64,000 nt of DNA from CAZDKK01 sp964506245 (GTDB lineage: Bacteria; Eisenbacteria; RBG-16-71-46; CAIMUX01; WJJG01), in assembly GCA_964506245.1 (NCBI GenBank), contig CAZDKK010000009.1:45204-109203 (forward strand). Reading direction: 5' to 3'. Position 1 is the first letter of the stretch. Each line of letters starts with the position of its first letter. A model generated the notes under the pieces. That model searched no databases. It saw only the letters and a program-made list of their open reading frames with translations, and was not told the DNA's origin. Shown here piece after piece: positions 16,877-26,108 of the stretch. The position numbers and the translations under genes are program-made.

Positions 16877-17209
16877 GACGATCCTCCTCCACAACCCGGG
16901 CCGCAGCGTTGTGTGCGGCCGCGGGTTTGTGTACTTCGATCAAGAGAGAAGCCCTGTGCGCATCCTTGTCCCGCCTGACCTGGACAGATGGATGCGCGCC
17001 GCCTTCACGAGGGGCCGGACGGGAGGTTCCCGGCGTGTTGCTGTCCACCCGCTGCGCTTCGGGGACGCCGCCCGGCCCTTCGGAGGGTTAGATGCAGCTG
17101 CAACGGTGGAATCACAGAGAAACGCGCGAAGCGTCGTTCGCTGAGAAGAAGCGCGCATCCGAGGCCACGGCCGCTCCCGATGGGGCAAGGTGCCGGGCCC
17201 CGGGCCGCG
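16877..17209. other. Intergenic region
   Basis: 333 nt between two minus-strand genes, expected to contain the promoter for 16876 and the end of the sigma/CHAT operon. Only short GC palindromes (for example around 17193-17206) are visible. I see no gene. Confidence 0.4.
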
Positions 17210-17884
17210 CTAAGGGAGACGCAGCGTCGCGGGCGCGGTGACCGATGTGGGATCCCCGTGCTGCAGCGCGGCGACCCTCCAGAAGAGGGCCGCTCTCGCG
17301 GGGGTCAGCCCGGCCAACTGACCGGCAGAGACGGTAAGGGTCGACTCCCGACCGGCTTCCAGCTGGGCGATCTCTTCCAGATCCTGATTGTAGATGAGAA
17401 CGCGGTACCCGTCGGCCCCGGCCACCGCCGGCCATCGCAGGGCCACTGATCCGTCCGCGGACCAGGTCGCGGTCGGCACCGCGGTGACCTGCGCGCCGGG
17501 ACCGGCCCCGCGCAACATCATCTCGCCCAGCCGGCCCCGATCCGCCGGCCCGCGCACCAGGACCACGGTGAGCAGGACCGCGACCGCCAGCCCCAGCGCT
17601 GGCCTCCACGCTGGCCGGAGCAGGCCTTGCCACCAGGTGGATGGATGCGACGCGGCGCGCCCCTCGTGCGGCCCGACCCCGGCGTGTATGGCGGCGTCGA
17701 GGCGCCGGCGAGCGTCCTCCCGATTCGCCCCCGCGGGGATAGGCTCCATCTCCATGAAGCTGCGGAACGCGGCTACGCGCGCCCGGCAGCGCGGGCACTC
17801 CTCGAGATGTCGCCGGCGAGGGTCGTCCGGATCCAAGCGGAGCACCTCCGCGAGGGATTCGAGAGGCGGGCAGGTTGTGCTCAT
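17210..17884 (-). CDS. Membrane anti-sigma factor with zinc-finger-like motif
   Basis: 224 residues; the ATG at 17884 follows GGGGAAG. The N-terminal cytoplasmic part has HLEECPRCRARVAAF, the His-x3-Cys-x2-Cys motif of zf-HC2 anti-sigma domains that bind ECF sigma factors. One membrane helix follows (ALGLAVAVLLTVVLVRG, about residues 104-120). The outer part ends in a fibronectin-like segment (VALRWPAVAGADGYRVLIYN ... RAALFWRVAAL). It lies directly after the ECF sigma gene, with 23 nt between, and is the last gene of an operon headed by a TPR-CHAT protein. The likely role is to hold the sigma factor at the membrane until the external domain receives a signal or is cut. Confidence 0.85.
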   Translation of the reverse strand: MSTTCPPLESLAEVLRLDPDDPRRRHLEECPRCRARVAAFRSFMEMEPIPAGANREDARRRLDAAIHAGVGPHEGRAASHPSTWWQGLLRPAWRPALGLAVAVLLTVVLVRGPADRGRLGEMMLRGAGPGAQVTAVPTATWSADGSVALRWPAVAGADGYRVLIYNQDLEEIAQLEAGRESTLTVSAGQLAGLTPARAALFWRVAALQHGDPTSVTAPATLRLP

Positions 17885-17907
17885 GACTTCCCCAACCCTT
17901 CTCGTTC

Positions 17908-18495
17908 TCAACTGCCCGGAGCTGTCGCGGCCAGCGCCGCTCGCAGCTTGCGCCGCGCCCGCTGCAGGACGCCCCGAGCCCCCGTCGCCGCGTCGATGGA
18001 GAGCAGCCGCGTGATCTCCTCGACCGGCAGACCCTCGTAGCACCGCAACCAGATGGCCTCCCGCTCGAGCGGATCCAGATGCCGGCGGACCAGATGCAGG
18101 GCCGCCTCCTCCTCGAGCTTCCGCTCCAACCGGCCGGCGGGCCCTGGGTCCGGATCCGCCAGATCCGCGAGCGCATCCTCCTCGTCCCACACCGGCGACG
18201 GCCGCCGCAGGACTGCCAGGCAGCAATTGCGCGCGATCGCGAACAGCCAGGAAGCAAACCCCGCGCGGCCCTCGAAACTCCCGAGCCCGCGATAGGCACT
18301 CAAGAGCGCCTCCTGGGCGAGATCGAGCGCTTGCTCGTGCTCGCGCACCATCCGGAAGCACCAGACGTAGACGCGCTCCTGATACCGCTCCAGCAGTGCG
18401 GAGGCTGCGCGCCCCCCGGACGGTCGGTCGCGCTCTGCCAGAGCCAGGCGCACCAGCTCCTCGTCCGGAAGTCTGTCGAGCTGTCTGCTTCTCAC
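17908..18495 (-). CDS. ECF-type RNA polymerase sigma factor
   Basis: 195 residues with sigma-70 region 2 (RYQERVYVWCFRMVREHEQ, DLAQEALLSAYRGLGSFEG, ASWLFAIARNCCLAVLRR) and region 4 (LDPLEREAIWLRCYEGLPVE, EITRLLSIDAATGARGVLQR), the two domains of extracytoplasmic-function sigma factors. It starts with GTG at 18495, overlapping the stop of the TPR-CHAT gene by 4 nt (GTGA), so translation of the two is coupled. The zinc-finger anti-sigma gene follows. The regulon is unknown; an auto-regulated operon would be typical. Confidence 0.92.
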   Translation of the reverse strand: MRSRQLDRLPDEELVRLALAERDRPSGGRAASALLERYQERVYVWCFRMVREHEQALDLAQEALLSAYRGLGSFEGRAGFASWLFAIARNCCLAVLRRPSPVWDEEDALADLADPDPGPAGRLERKLEEEAALHLVRRHLDPLEREAIWLRCYEGLPVEEITRLLSIDAATGARGVLQRARRKLRAALAATAPGS

Positions 18496-21338
18496 CCTTT
18501 GAGATGCTCGTTCGGGTCCCGAATCACATGCTTTCGCATCTGCCTGCGCCGCATCCAGATCGCCAGACCGAGGGCCGGCAGGACCACGGAGGCCGCGATC
18601 CCCGCGGCCGCTGCAGGAGCCTGTCTGCGCGGGACCAACCGGATCCGGGTGTCACCTGCCCCGATCGCGACGAAACCGGCCCAGAAGAAGGGGTGGCTCG
18701 TGGCCGGGTCTTCTCGAAGCTGGCGCTTGGCACGCCCTAGCGCACCCGCCACCGATCTGCCCGCGGAGAGCTCGGCGTAGAACGCGCGCATGAGCCGAGC
18801 CGTGGCGCGGTCCTCTACCGGCCAGAGTGTGGCGACGACACACCCGGTTCCGGCCGACAGGAGCGCCGTCGAGAGGCCGAGCATGCCCTCTCCCGATAGC
18901 ACCCGTCCGTGAGATGTGCGGCACGAGGAGAGGCAGGCCAGACGCGCCGGCAAGTGGGCCCGGGCGATCGTGCCTGCTTGCAGGCCGCCTTCACCCAGAT
19001 GCAGCGCCGAGCGCCAGGGCCGCTGGTCATCGACCACGGCGTGGGAGGCCACATGATAGATGGACCAGGGACCTGCCAGGTCCTCGACGCGGAGGCTGTC
19101 GGTTCCGGTGAGCACGCGCAGCTCCATACCCTCATAGCGGTGGGCAAGGTCGCTCACCTCCTCGTCAATGCCGCGGAGCCGCCCCGCCGGGCCGGCGTCG
19201 TCGGCCAGGACCAGTGTCCGCACCACGGGCTGGCTCGTGGTGCGCGCGCCTGCCGGAATGGCCGGTGGGGCTGCGCATCCGGGGGACGGGTCGCGCGCGG
19301 AGCGGATGCGCTCCAGGACCGCCGCCGAGGGAACACGCGCCCATTCAGCATCGGCGGGCATGTCCGGTAGGAGTTCCTCGAGCGGTAGCAGGTTCAACGC
19401 CCCATCCGGCGCCACAAGGATCCTCTGGTGCGTACGGGCCCAGTCCCCGATCCCGGACAGAAGGCGCGTCCCCAGCCGCAGCCCCGCTTCGCGAACCGCG
19501 GCTTCGTCCGCTGCACGCGTAGGCGGAGCGGCCACCAGGTCATGATAGAGACGCGCAGCGGACTCGAGGGCCTCCTCAGAGGGAAGGGCCGCTGCGCGAC
19601 ATGAATCGCGCGTGACCGCGAACAGGTACGACTGCTCGGGTCCGAGGAAGAAATCGAGCAGCAGCTCGCCGTCGAGGAGGACGGTTTGCAGGTGAGCCAG
19701 ACTGACCGCGGGATCGAGATCATCCCTCTCCACCGCCGGGCCGGACATGCGCTCGAGAAGCGTGCACGCTTTGAAGCCCTGAGCGCACTCGTAGGCTTCG
19801 CGGATCTGCTCCGGACCGGGTCGGTCGCCCAGCGTGAGCCCGATCAGGTTGCTGCAGATCGACCTGCTCCAGGCACCGCGCGCCTCCCGCCATTCCGGAT
19901 CGGCCGGCAACCCACGGCGATTCGCCCAGAGCCGGGCGGCTCGCTGGAAGGCGACGCGCGCGCTGTCGCGCTGGCCGAGCGCCAGATATGCGCGGCCCAG
20001 CACCCCCAGCGCCTCTGGAGCGATGGTGGTGAGACCCAGCCGCGCCGTCGCCTGCTCGACCCGTCGCAGGGGTCCGATCGCGTCTGCGGCCCGGCCGCCC
20101 TTTGTGTACATATACCCCAGGCCCAGGTCGAGCCGCGTGCGCAGCTCCGGGTCGCCACGCGGGCCCAGTGCAGCGAGCGCTTCATCGATGAGGACCACCA
20201 TGGCCTGGCAGCTATCGGGATCGTCCAGACTGCGCACCAGGCCGAAGACCGACTCCGTGCGGTTCTTGAGCGGCGCGCGATCCCCGAGCCGCAGCACGGC
20301 CCGATAGAAGGCTCGTGCCTCGTCCCGGCGACCCTGGTAGCCGCGCGTGTCGCCAAGCTGGTTCAGAACCTTCGCCTCCAAATCCTCGAACCCCTCGCGG
20401 CGGCAGAGGGCGAGCATCTTCTCCAGCGAGTCCGAGGCCGCGTCGAACCGGCCCAGCTCAGTTTCACACAAAGCGATATTGATCCCGGGGATGATCGACT
20501 CCCGGATGTTCCCCCGGCTGCGTTGCAGGCGCGCCGCCTCACGGAAGTACTCCAACGCTTTTCCCGGGTCACCTCGGGAGTATTCGAGCGAGCCCAGGTT
20601 GTTCGCCGCAAACGACGCGACCAGCGAGTACTGGGCCTCTCGCGCGAGCTCGGCGGCCGCCAGGTAACTCCGGCGTGCTTCGTCGAGCCGTCCCGCATGC
20701 TCGAGTGCGATGCCGAGGCCGTTGCGCGCCCACGCCTCCGCCCGTCGATCGGCGATCGCGCGAAAGAGGTCGACCGCGGCACGGCAGTGCTGCACGCCCT
20801 CCTCGCCGCGGCCGCGGGTGGTCGCACCCCACCCGAGTCCCACGAGGGCCCAGCCCTCGTTGAGGCGATTCCCGAGCCGTCGCGAGAGCCCGAGCAGCTC
20901 GCGGTACAGTTCCGTCGCCTCCTCGGTCCGCCCTTGAGACGTCGTGGCAACGCTCAGCCAGCGCAGGGCCGCGCAGGCCGTGGCGGAATCCCCCTGCGAC
21001 CACGCCGAGGCCAAAGCGCGGCGCAGTACCCGCTCCCCGGCGCGCGCCTGCCCGAGCGCGGTGAGCAGCTCACCCTGCCGCACCCACAGGGCGAGGAAGA
21101 GCGCGGAATCCGCTGAAGACTCGGCCGCCCTCAGCGCCTGGTCGATGGCTGCCAGGGCGGAGTCGGCCAGGAAGGCCGATCGCAGGCTGTCGATGCGGGC
21201 GAGGACTCCGGCCTCGAAGGCGGGGGCGGGATCCGCGGTGAGGAGCCCGAGGATCGGCAGCAGAAGGGCAGCGACCGCGCAACGTGCGGGTCCGCGGCCA
21301 GCCAAGTGCAATCGAGGGAGAGTGCGCCCGTTCTGCAT
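18492..21338 (-). CDS. TPR-CHAT protein (caspase-like protease fold), membrane-tethered
   Basis: 948 residues. A hydrophobic N-terminal segment (AVAALLLPILGLLTADPAPA) exports the protein. Residues of about 50-520 hold many TPR units (RAGERVLRRALASAWSQGD, EEATELYRELLGLSRRLGN, GDPGKALEYFREAARLQRS). A CHAT domain follows (about 560-895) with the expected His in IYHVASHAVVD (about 766) and Cys in LACLSSCRTS (about 806), the dyad shared with caspases and separases. After the domain comes a second membrane helix (GIAASVVLPALGLAIW) and a basic tail. The protease would therefore lie outside the inner membrane. Downstream and coupled are an ECF sigma factor and its anti-sigma factor. The natural inference is that CHAT cleaves or senses for the anti-sigma factor. 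The start at 21338 has only a weak ribosome binding site. Confidence 0.88.
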   Translation of the reverse strand: MQNGRTLPRLHLAGRGPARCAVAALLLPILGLLTADPAPAFEAGVLARIDSLRSAFLADSALAAIDQALRAAESSADSALFLALWVRQGELLTALGQARAGERVLRRALASAWSQGDSATACAALRWLSVATTSQGRTEEATELYRELLGLSRRLGNRLNEGWALVGLGWGATTRGRGEEGVQHCRAAVDLFRAIADRRAEAWARNGLGIALEHAGRLDEARRSYLAAAELAREAQYSLVASFAANNLGSLEYSRGDPGKALEYFREAARLQRSRGNIRESIIPGINIALCETELGRFDAASDSLEKMLALCRREGFEDLEAKVLNQLGDTRGYQGRRDEARAFYRAVLRLGDRAPLKNRTESVFGLVRSLDDPDSCQAMVVLIDEALAALGPRGDPELRTRLDLGLGYMYTKGGRAADAIGPLRRVEQATARLGLTTIAPEALGVLGRAYLALGQRDSARVAFQRAARLWANRRGLPADPEWREARGAWSRSICSNLIGLTLGDRPGPEQIREAYECAQGFKACTLLERMSGPAVERDDLDPAVSLAHLQTVLLDGELLLDFFLGPEQSYLFAVTRDSCRAAALPSEEALESAARLYHDLVAAPPTRAADEAAVREAGLRLGTRLLSGIGDWARTHQRILVAPDGALNLLPLEELLPDMPADAEWARVPSAAVLERIRSARDPSPGCAAPPAIPAGARTTSQPVVRTLVLADDAGPAGRLRGIDEEVSDLAHRYEGMELRVLTGTDSLRVEDLAGPWSIYHVASHAVVDDQRPWRSALHLGEGGLQAGTIARAHLPARLACLSSCRTSHGRVLSGEGMLGLSTALLSAGTGCVVATLWPVEDRATARLMRAFYAELSAGRSVAGALGRAKRQLREDPATSHPFFWAGFVAIGAGDTRIRLVPRRQAPAAAAGIAASVVLPALGLAIWMRRRQMRKHVIRDPNEHLKG

Positions 21339-21420
21339 TCCATCACCATCGAAGATCCGGCCCAGCCCATTCTACGCTCCCGGGCAACAGCAGACCAGCC
21401 GGACGTGCGTCAAAGGAAAC

Positions 21421-21448
21421 GGCCCTCCCCGGTTGCCCAGGGAAGGCC
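21421..21448 (-). terminator. Hairpin terminator for selenoprotein gene 1
   Basis: Arms 21421-21429 and 21440-21448 pair with one mismatch. In the minus direction they are followed by GTTTCCTTTG, a T-rich tail. It lies about 47 nt past the stop. Confidence 0.65.
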
Positions 21449-21494
21449 GCCGCCTGTGCAATCAGCCCGACTCGGCTGCCGATCTCGTCTCTGT

Positions 21495-23561
21495 CTACCG
21501 TTGGAGGACGATCTTACGCTCCACTTCAACTCCCGGGCCGCTCAGACGGAAGAAGTAGACGCCCGCGGGCACCGCCAGGCCGCGATCGCTCCTGCCATCC
21601 CAGTTCACCACACCCGGTCCGGCCGGCGCCTCCTCGTGCAGAAGCGTGCGCACCAGCGCGCCCTCCGGGCTGAAGATACGCAGCGTCACGTCTCCGGCCT
21701 CCGGCAGGTAGTAGCGGATCTGCCCTGTCCCGCGCATCGGGTTCGGACGGGCCGTGAGGAGCGTCGTCGTCGCGCCCTCGCCGGCGGGTACCGCGGCGCT
21801 CGATGGAGTGGCGGTCGTGTACTTGACCGCGCGCCCGGCCGCCATGCCATGGGTGGCCGGGTTCGCCCCACGGGCGGACCAGTACTCGAGGCCGATCGTC
21901 TCGGTGCCGTCCTCGATGCCAGCGACGCAGGTTTCCGGCGCATTCACCAGCGCGTACTGGACCACGATCTCGCCATCTCCGGTCGGCGTCGGGTGCGTGA
22001 CAGGGTCGTACAGGATGAACTCGAACGTCTGGGGCTGGCCGAGGTCCGCGATGTCCCAGAACTCGACGCCGCTGAACTCGACGATGAAGCGCCCGTTGGC
22101 TTGATCGGCGTAGGTGTAGACCTTGCCGCTGCCGGCCGCCGTCGGATCCAGATCCGCCCAGAAGGCGGCGACCATGTTCGGGGGACCCTCCGGGCCGGGG
22201 ATCGGCCCGCTGCGATACGTGGACTCCGTCGTGGCCCCGAGCGCGACGAAGCCATTCGAGCAGATGGAGATCGTGGTGAACGTCTGGCCATAATACTTGA
22301 ATGTGAAGGGCAGCGCAGTATTGCGGACTTGATTGTCAGCGAGCGTGAAGAGCGTGCCCGGCCCCCCCAGGGTGGGATCGATCTCCACCCAGTCGTAGGC
22401 CGGTGAGGGCCCGTACGCGTCGAGATCCTCGTAGGCGTAGTAGCCGTAGGCGTCCGGGCCGAGCGGGCTTCCCGGAGAACCCACCGGGATGTAGACCATC
22501 ATGGCCCGGGTGTAGCCCGTGCCGCTCTCACTCATGGTAAGGGTGGCGGCGATTTCCCAGCCGCTGGGCGCGCTGGGATCGACGGTGATCTCGAACGGAT
22601 CGGCCGTGCTTTGCTGCGTCGTTCCGGAGGGGATGTCCGGCCAGGTCGCGGACGCGTCGCTGATGACGACGCGTGGGTCACTCGTTGCGAGAATAGCCGA
22701 GACGCCGACCGCCCCTACCGGGTTGAGATCGGTGAGCCCGTAGATGAGCCGGGCCGTCTCGCCGGGAACGAGGAAGCCGTCGCCGTTGCCTCCGGCGGAA
22801 TCGTCGATCGTGAGGCCGACCGGGGCGAGCTCGGGCTCATCCAGCTCAAAGAAGATGCGACCCGCCTGGTAAATTTCCTTCGTTGCATCGTCCTGAACGA
22901 AGACGAGCCCGGTCATGTTCGCACGAACCCAGGTGCCAGCGATCGTGAACGTCGCTGTGCGGGAGATCGTCTCGCTCGGGTTCACCGTGATCGCTTCGCC
23001 GGCCGTTCCCTGGCCGATGAAGTCCCGCATCACGTAGTTCCAGATCTTGCTGTCGTAGAGGAGGTCGCTCTCCGTGAGCACGATTCTCAACTGGCCGCTG
23101 ACGGCGGCCGCGCTCGTGTTCGTGATCTCCGCCGTGATCGAGCCGTCCGTCGCGGAGGTCATCTGCCCCGAGACCTCGATCGTGAGCGGGCTGCCGAGGG
23201 CGTAACGATCGAGCATCATGCCCACCCAAGGGCCCCAGGCCCCGCCCAGAAGGAGCCCGTCGACGCGAACGTACGGAACATAGTTGACGCCGTAGTACGT
23301 CCAACGGGCATTGGCTTCGACGGTGTTGGCCACGTAGAACGGGTCACTGGGGAGGGGCCAGTTCACGTGATAGTTGATGCGGGTGCATTCGATCGGGTAG
23401 CCGTCGTTGATGCGCTCCAGCACACGGCTGGCTGCCGGGCAGTCGGGTCAGCCGACATTCGTGTAGTATTCGAAGAGCACCAGCCGCTGAGATGCCGTGG
23501 TCGTGAGGCAGACCCCCGCGACGAGCAGGAAACCCACGGCAAGGATGACCAGGCGTTTCAT
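21495..23561 (-). CDS. Exported thioredoxin-fold selenoprotein with FlgD-like sorting domain (copy 1; TGA codon 38 read as Sec)
   Basis: Read through the in-frame TGA at 23448-23450, this gene encodes 688 residues. The ATG at 23561 follows GGGGGGAG. The signal peptide is LVILAVGFLLVAGVCLTTTA. Next come a strand (QRLVLFEYYTNVG), the TGA and PDCPAASRVLERIND, giving the redox motif U-P-D-C in the place of thioredoxin CxxC. A cis-Pro segment (NYVPYVRVDG) completes the fold. Before the TGA alone there would be only a 37-residue peptide; after it there is no ribosome binding site. Later parts are a beta-sandwich with GNGDGFLVPGETARL, a domain with LPFTFKYYGQTFTTISICSN, and a FlgD-like tail ending VERKIVLQR. 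It uses TAG as its own stop. Role: probably a surface or periplasmic thiol oxidoreductase. Reading as Sec is inferred, from conservation across three paralogues. Confidence 0.85.
23417..23450 (-). other. Sec codon TGA plus bacterial SECIS-like hairpin, copy 1
   Basis: TGA occupies 23448-23450. After 16 nt comes a stem CCAGC (23427-23431), loop CGTGT (23422-23426) and GCTGG (23417-23421). The loop begins 22 nt after the TGA and has G at its second position. Known bacterial SECIS hairpins sit just after the UGA and have a G among the first two loop bases, so this fits. The stem is short. Confidence 0.7.
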
Positions 23562-23752
23562 GGCTCCCCCCTTCCGTTGGTGGTTGCGAATCGGCAGGAT
23601 TCTTGACGAGGGAATTGTACTCGCGGCCCTGACCCGCGGCCAAAGGCCGAATGAGCTTCGGGGCTGAAAGTCGCCCTGCCCGAGCCGGGCAGCACCCATT
23701 CCGCCTGGGGTTACCGGATTCACCCGGGAGAAGGGGGGAGGACCTCAGGCGC

Positions 23753-23786
23753 GGCGGCCTTCCCCGGTCGCCCAGGGAAGGCCGCC
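23753..23786 (-). terminator. Hairpin terminator for selenoprotein gene 2
   Basis: Perfect 12-bp stem (23753-23764 with 23775-23786) around a 10-nt loop, 45 nt past the stop. No clear T-run follows in the minus direction. The arm sequence is nearly the same as that of the hairpin at 21421-21448. Confidence 0.6.
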
Positions 23787-23830
23787 TCCAGTCCCGCGGA
23801 TCGCGTTCCGCGACCCGTCTCGTTCTTTGC

Positions 23831-25894
23831 CTACCTCTGCAGGACGATCTTGCGCTCGACTTCGAGCCCCGGACCGCTCAGGCGGAAGAAGTAGACCCCC
23901 GCAGGCACGACCAGGCCGCGGTCGCTCCGCCCGTCCCATTGCACCACGCCCGGCCCCGCCGGCGCCTCGCCGTCCAGCAGCGTACGGACCAGTCCGCCCT
24001 CGAGGCTGAAGACGCGTAGGGTCACATCGCCTGCCTCGGGCAGGGCGTAGTGGATCTGCGCTGTGCCTCGAACCGGATTCGGCCGGGCCAGGAGCAGCGC
24101 TGCCGCCGCGCTCGGACCGCCGTGCACCGATGCCGTCGACGGGATAGCGGTCGTGTACTTGACCGCGCGGCCGGCCGCAATGCCGTAGGCCGCGCCGTTC
24201 GCAACGCCGGACATCCAGTACTGGATGCCGATCGTCTCTGTGCCGTCTTCGATCCCAGCTCCACAGCCACTCGCGTCGCTGACCAGCGCGTATTGTACAA
24301 CGATCTCGCCGTCTCCAGTCTGGGTCGGATACACAGCCGGGTCGTAGAGCACGAACTCGAACGTCTCGGGCTCACCAAGACCCTGGCTGTGATAGTGCTC
24401 CACGCCGCTGAACTCGACGATGAAGCGTGCGTTGGCCTGATCGTGGTAAGTGTAGACCTTGCCCCCACCGGCGGCCGCCGGATTCAGATCGCACCAGAAG
24501 CCCGCGACCATGTTCGGGGGACCTTCCGGGCCCGGGATCGTCCCGGGGCTGGTGGTGTTCGTACTCGTCGAGCCCAGGGCCACCCAACCGTTCGAACAGA
24601 TCGAGATCGATGTGAAATCCTGGCCGTAGTACCTGAACGTGAAGGGGAGGGACATGAAGCGGGCCTGGTCGTCCGTGAGCGTGAACAACGTGCCCGCACC
24701 GCCCAGGGTGGGATCGATCTCCACCCAGTCAAAGGTAGGTGAGGGTTCATAGCTGTCGAGGTCCTCGTAGGCATAGTACCCGTAGGCGTCCGGCCCGATC
24801 GGATTCTCCGGCAGGCCCACCGGCAGGTTGATCGTGATCACCTTGATGCCGGTTGCGCCGTTGGCATCAAGCGTGAGCGTGCTTACGAGGTCGAATCCCC
24901 AGGGGGCGCCCGGATCGGCCGTGATCACGAAGGGATCCGCCGTGTTCTGCTGCGTCGCCCCGGGATCGATGTCCGGCCACGTCGCCGAACCATCGCCGAT
25001 GGCCATGTGGGGATCGCTGCTGGTCAGGGTTCCGGCCACTTGGGTCCCCGTGACGGGATTGAGGTTTGCCAGGTCAAAGACGAGCGAGACCGTTTCCCCG
25101 GGGTCGAGGCGACCGTTGCCGTTCCCGGTGGCTGAATCATCGATGGTCAGCCCATACACAACCAGCTCGGGCTGATTCAGCTCGAAAAAGATGCGCCCCG
25201 CCTGATAGATCTCCTTGGTCGTATCATTCTGGAGGAAGACGAGCGCGGTCATGTTCGCGCGCACCCAGGTGCTGGCAATGGTGAAGGTTGCCGTGCGGGA
25301 GATGGTCTGGCCGGGGTTCACCGAGATCGTCTCACCGGTCGTGCCTTGACCGATGAAGTCCCGCATGACGTAGTTCCAGTTCTTGCCCGAATAGGGGATG
25401 CTGCTCTCCTCCAACAGGATCCTCAGCTGGCCGCTGACGGCGGCGGCGCTCGTGTTGGTGATCTCCACTGTGATCGAGCCGTCGGTGGGGGAGGTCATCT
25501 CGCCCGAGAGGTCGAAGGTGAGCGGGCTGTCGATCGCGTAGCGATCGAGCATCATCTGCTCCCACGGCCCGGAAGAGATACCATCAATGAGACCGTCGAG
25601 GAAGACATGCGGGACGTAGTTGACCGCGTAGTAGGTCTTGCGGTCATTGGCTTCGACGGTGTTGGCCAGATAGAACGGGTCGGTGCCTGGCCAGGACATG
25701 TGGTAGTTCACGCGGGTGCACTCAAACGGGTGCGTGTCGTTGACATGCTCCAGCACACGGCTGGCTGCCGGGCAGGAGGGTCAGCCCGCATTGGTGAAGT
25801 ACTCGATGAGCACCAGCCGCTGCGTGGCGGCGGCCGTGAGGTGGACCCCCGCGACGAGCACGAGGCCCACGGCAAGGATGATCAGACGCTTCAT
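23831..25894 (-). CDS. Exported thioredoxin-fold selenoprotein with FlgD-like sorting domain (copy 2; TGA codon 38 read as Sec)
   Basis: 687 residues when the in-frame TGA at 25781-25783 is read as selenocysteine; otherwise the gene is split after 37 codons. The ATG at 25894 follows GGGGGAG. Signal peptide: LIILAVGLVLVAGVHLTAAA. The strand RLVLIEYFTNAG leads to U38-P-S-C41-P, then ASRVLEHVND, and the thioredoxin cis-Pro loop is NYVPHVFLDG. The domain order is identical to copy 1, including GNGNGRLDPGETVSLVFDL, LPFTFRYYGQDFTSISICSN and the FlgD-like tail (ARPNPVRGTAQIHYALPEAG, PAGVYFFRLSGPG). It stops with TAG. The C-terminal 294 bp are almost identical to copy 3, so the tails have been homogenised. 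It probably transfers electrons or disulfides outside the inner membrane; the partner is unknown. Confidence 0.85.
23883..24176 (-). repeat. Near-identical sorting-domain segment, selenoprotein copy 2
   Basis: 294 bp matching 26161-26454 without gaps and with two mismatches by eye. Sequence on either side diverges, so this looks like a gene-conversion tract. Confidence 0.9.
25750..25783 (-). other. Sec codon TGA plus bacterial SECIS-like hairpin, copy 2
   Basis: TGA at 25781-25783, then 16 nt, then CCAGC (25760-25764), loop CGTGT (25755-25759) and GCTGG (25750-25754). Geometry is identical to copy 1. Confidence 0.7.
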
Positions 25895-26079
25895 GGCTCT
25901 CCCCCTTGGATTGCGGTTGCGAACGGGCAGGACTCCCATCAATGGGATTGTACCTGCGCCCCTGACGCGCGGCCAAAGGCTCAATGGTCCCGACCCTTCG
26001 CGGCGCGGCGTCTCGTCGGGTCTGGCCCTCCCGCGCAGGCCAGCAAAGCAACACGTTTGCGGTTGCGTGCTGGGGCCGG

Positions 26080-26098
26080 CCGCCTGCCAGGAAGGCGG
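26080..26098 (-). terminator. Possible weak hairpin after selenoprotein gene 3
   Basis: A 6-bp stem (26080-26085 with 26093-26098) just past the stop at 26109. It is weaker than the hairpins after the other two copies and has no T-run. Confidence 0.3.
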
Positions 26099-26108
26099 TC
26101 CTTCGCTG

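Noticed and set aside
17210..21338. TPR-CHAT plus sigma factor as part of a type III-E CRISPR system
   Set aside because: No fused Cas7-like effector, no Csx30 or Csx31 homologue, no Cas1 and no repeat array are nearby; only the regulatory logic is comparable.
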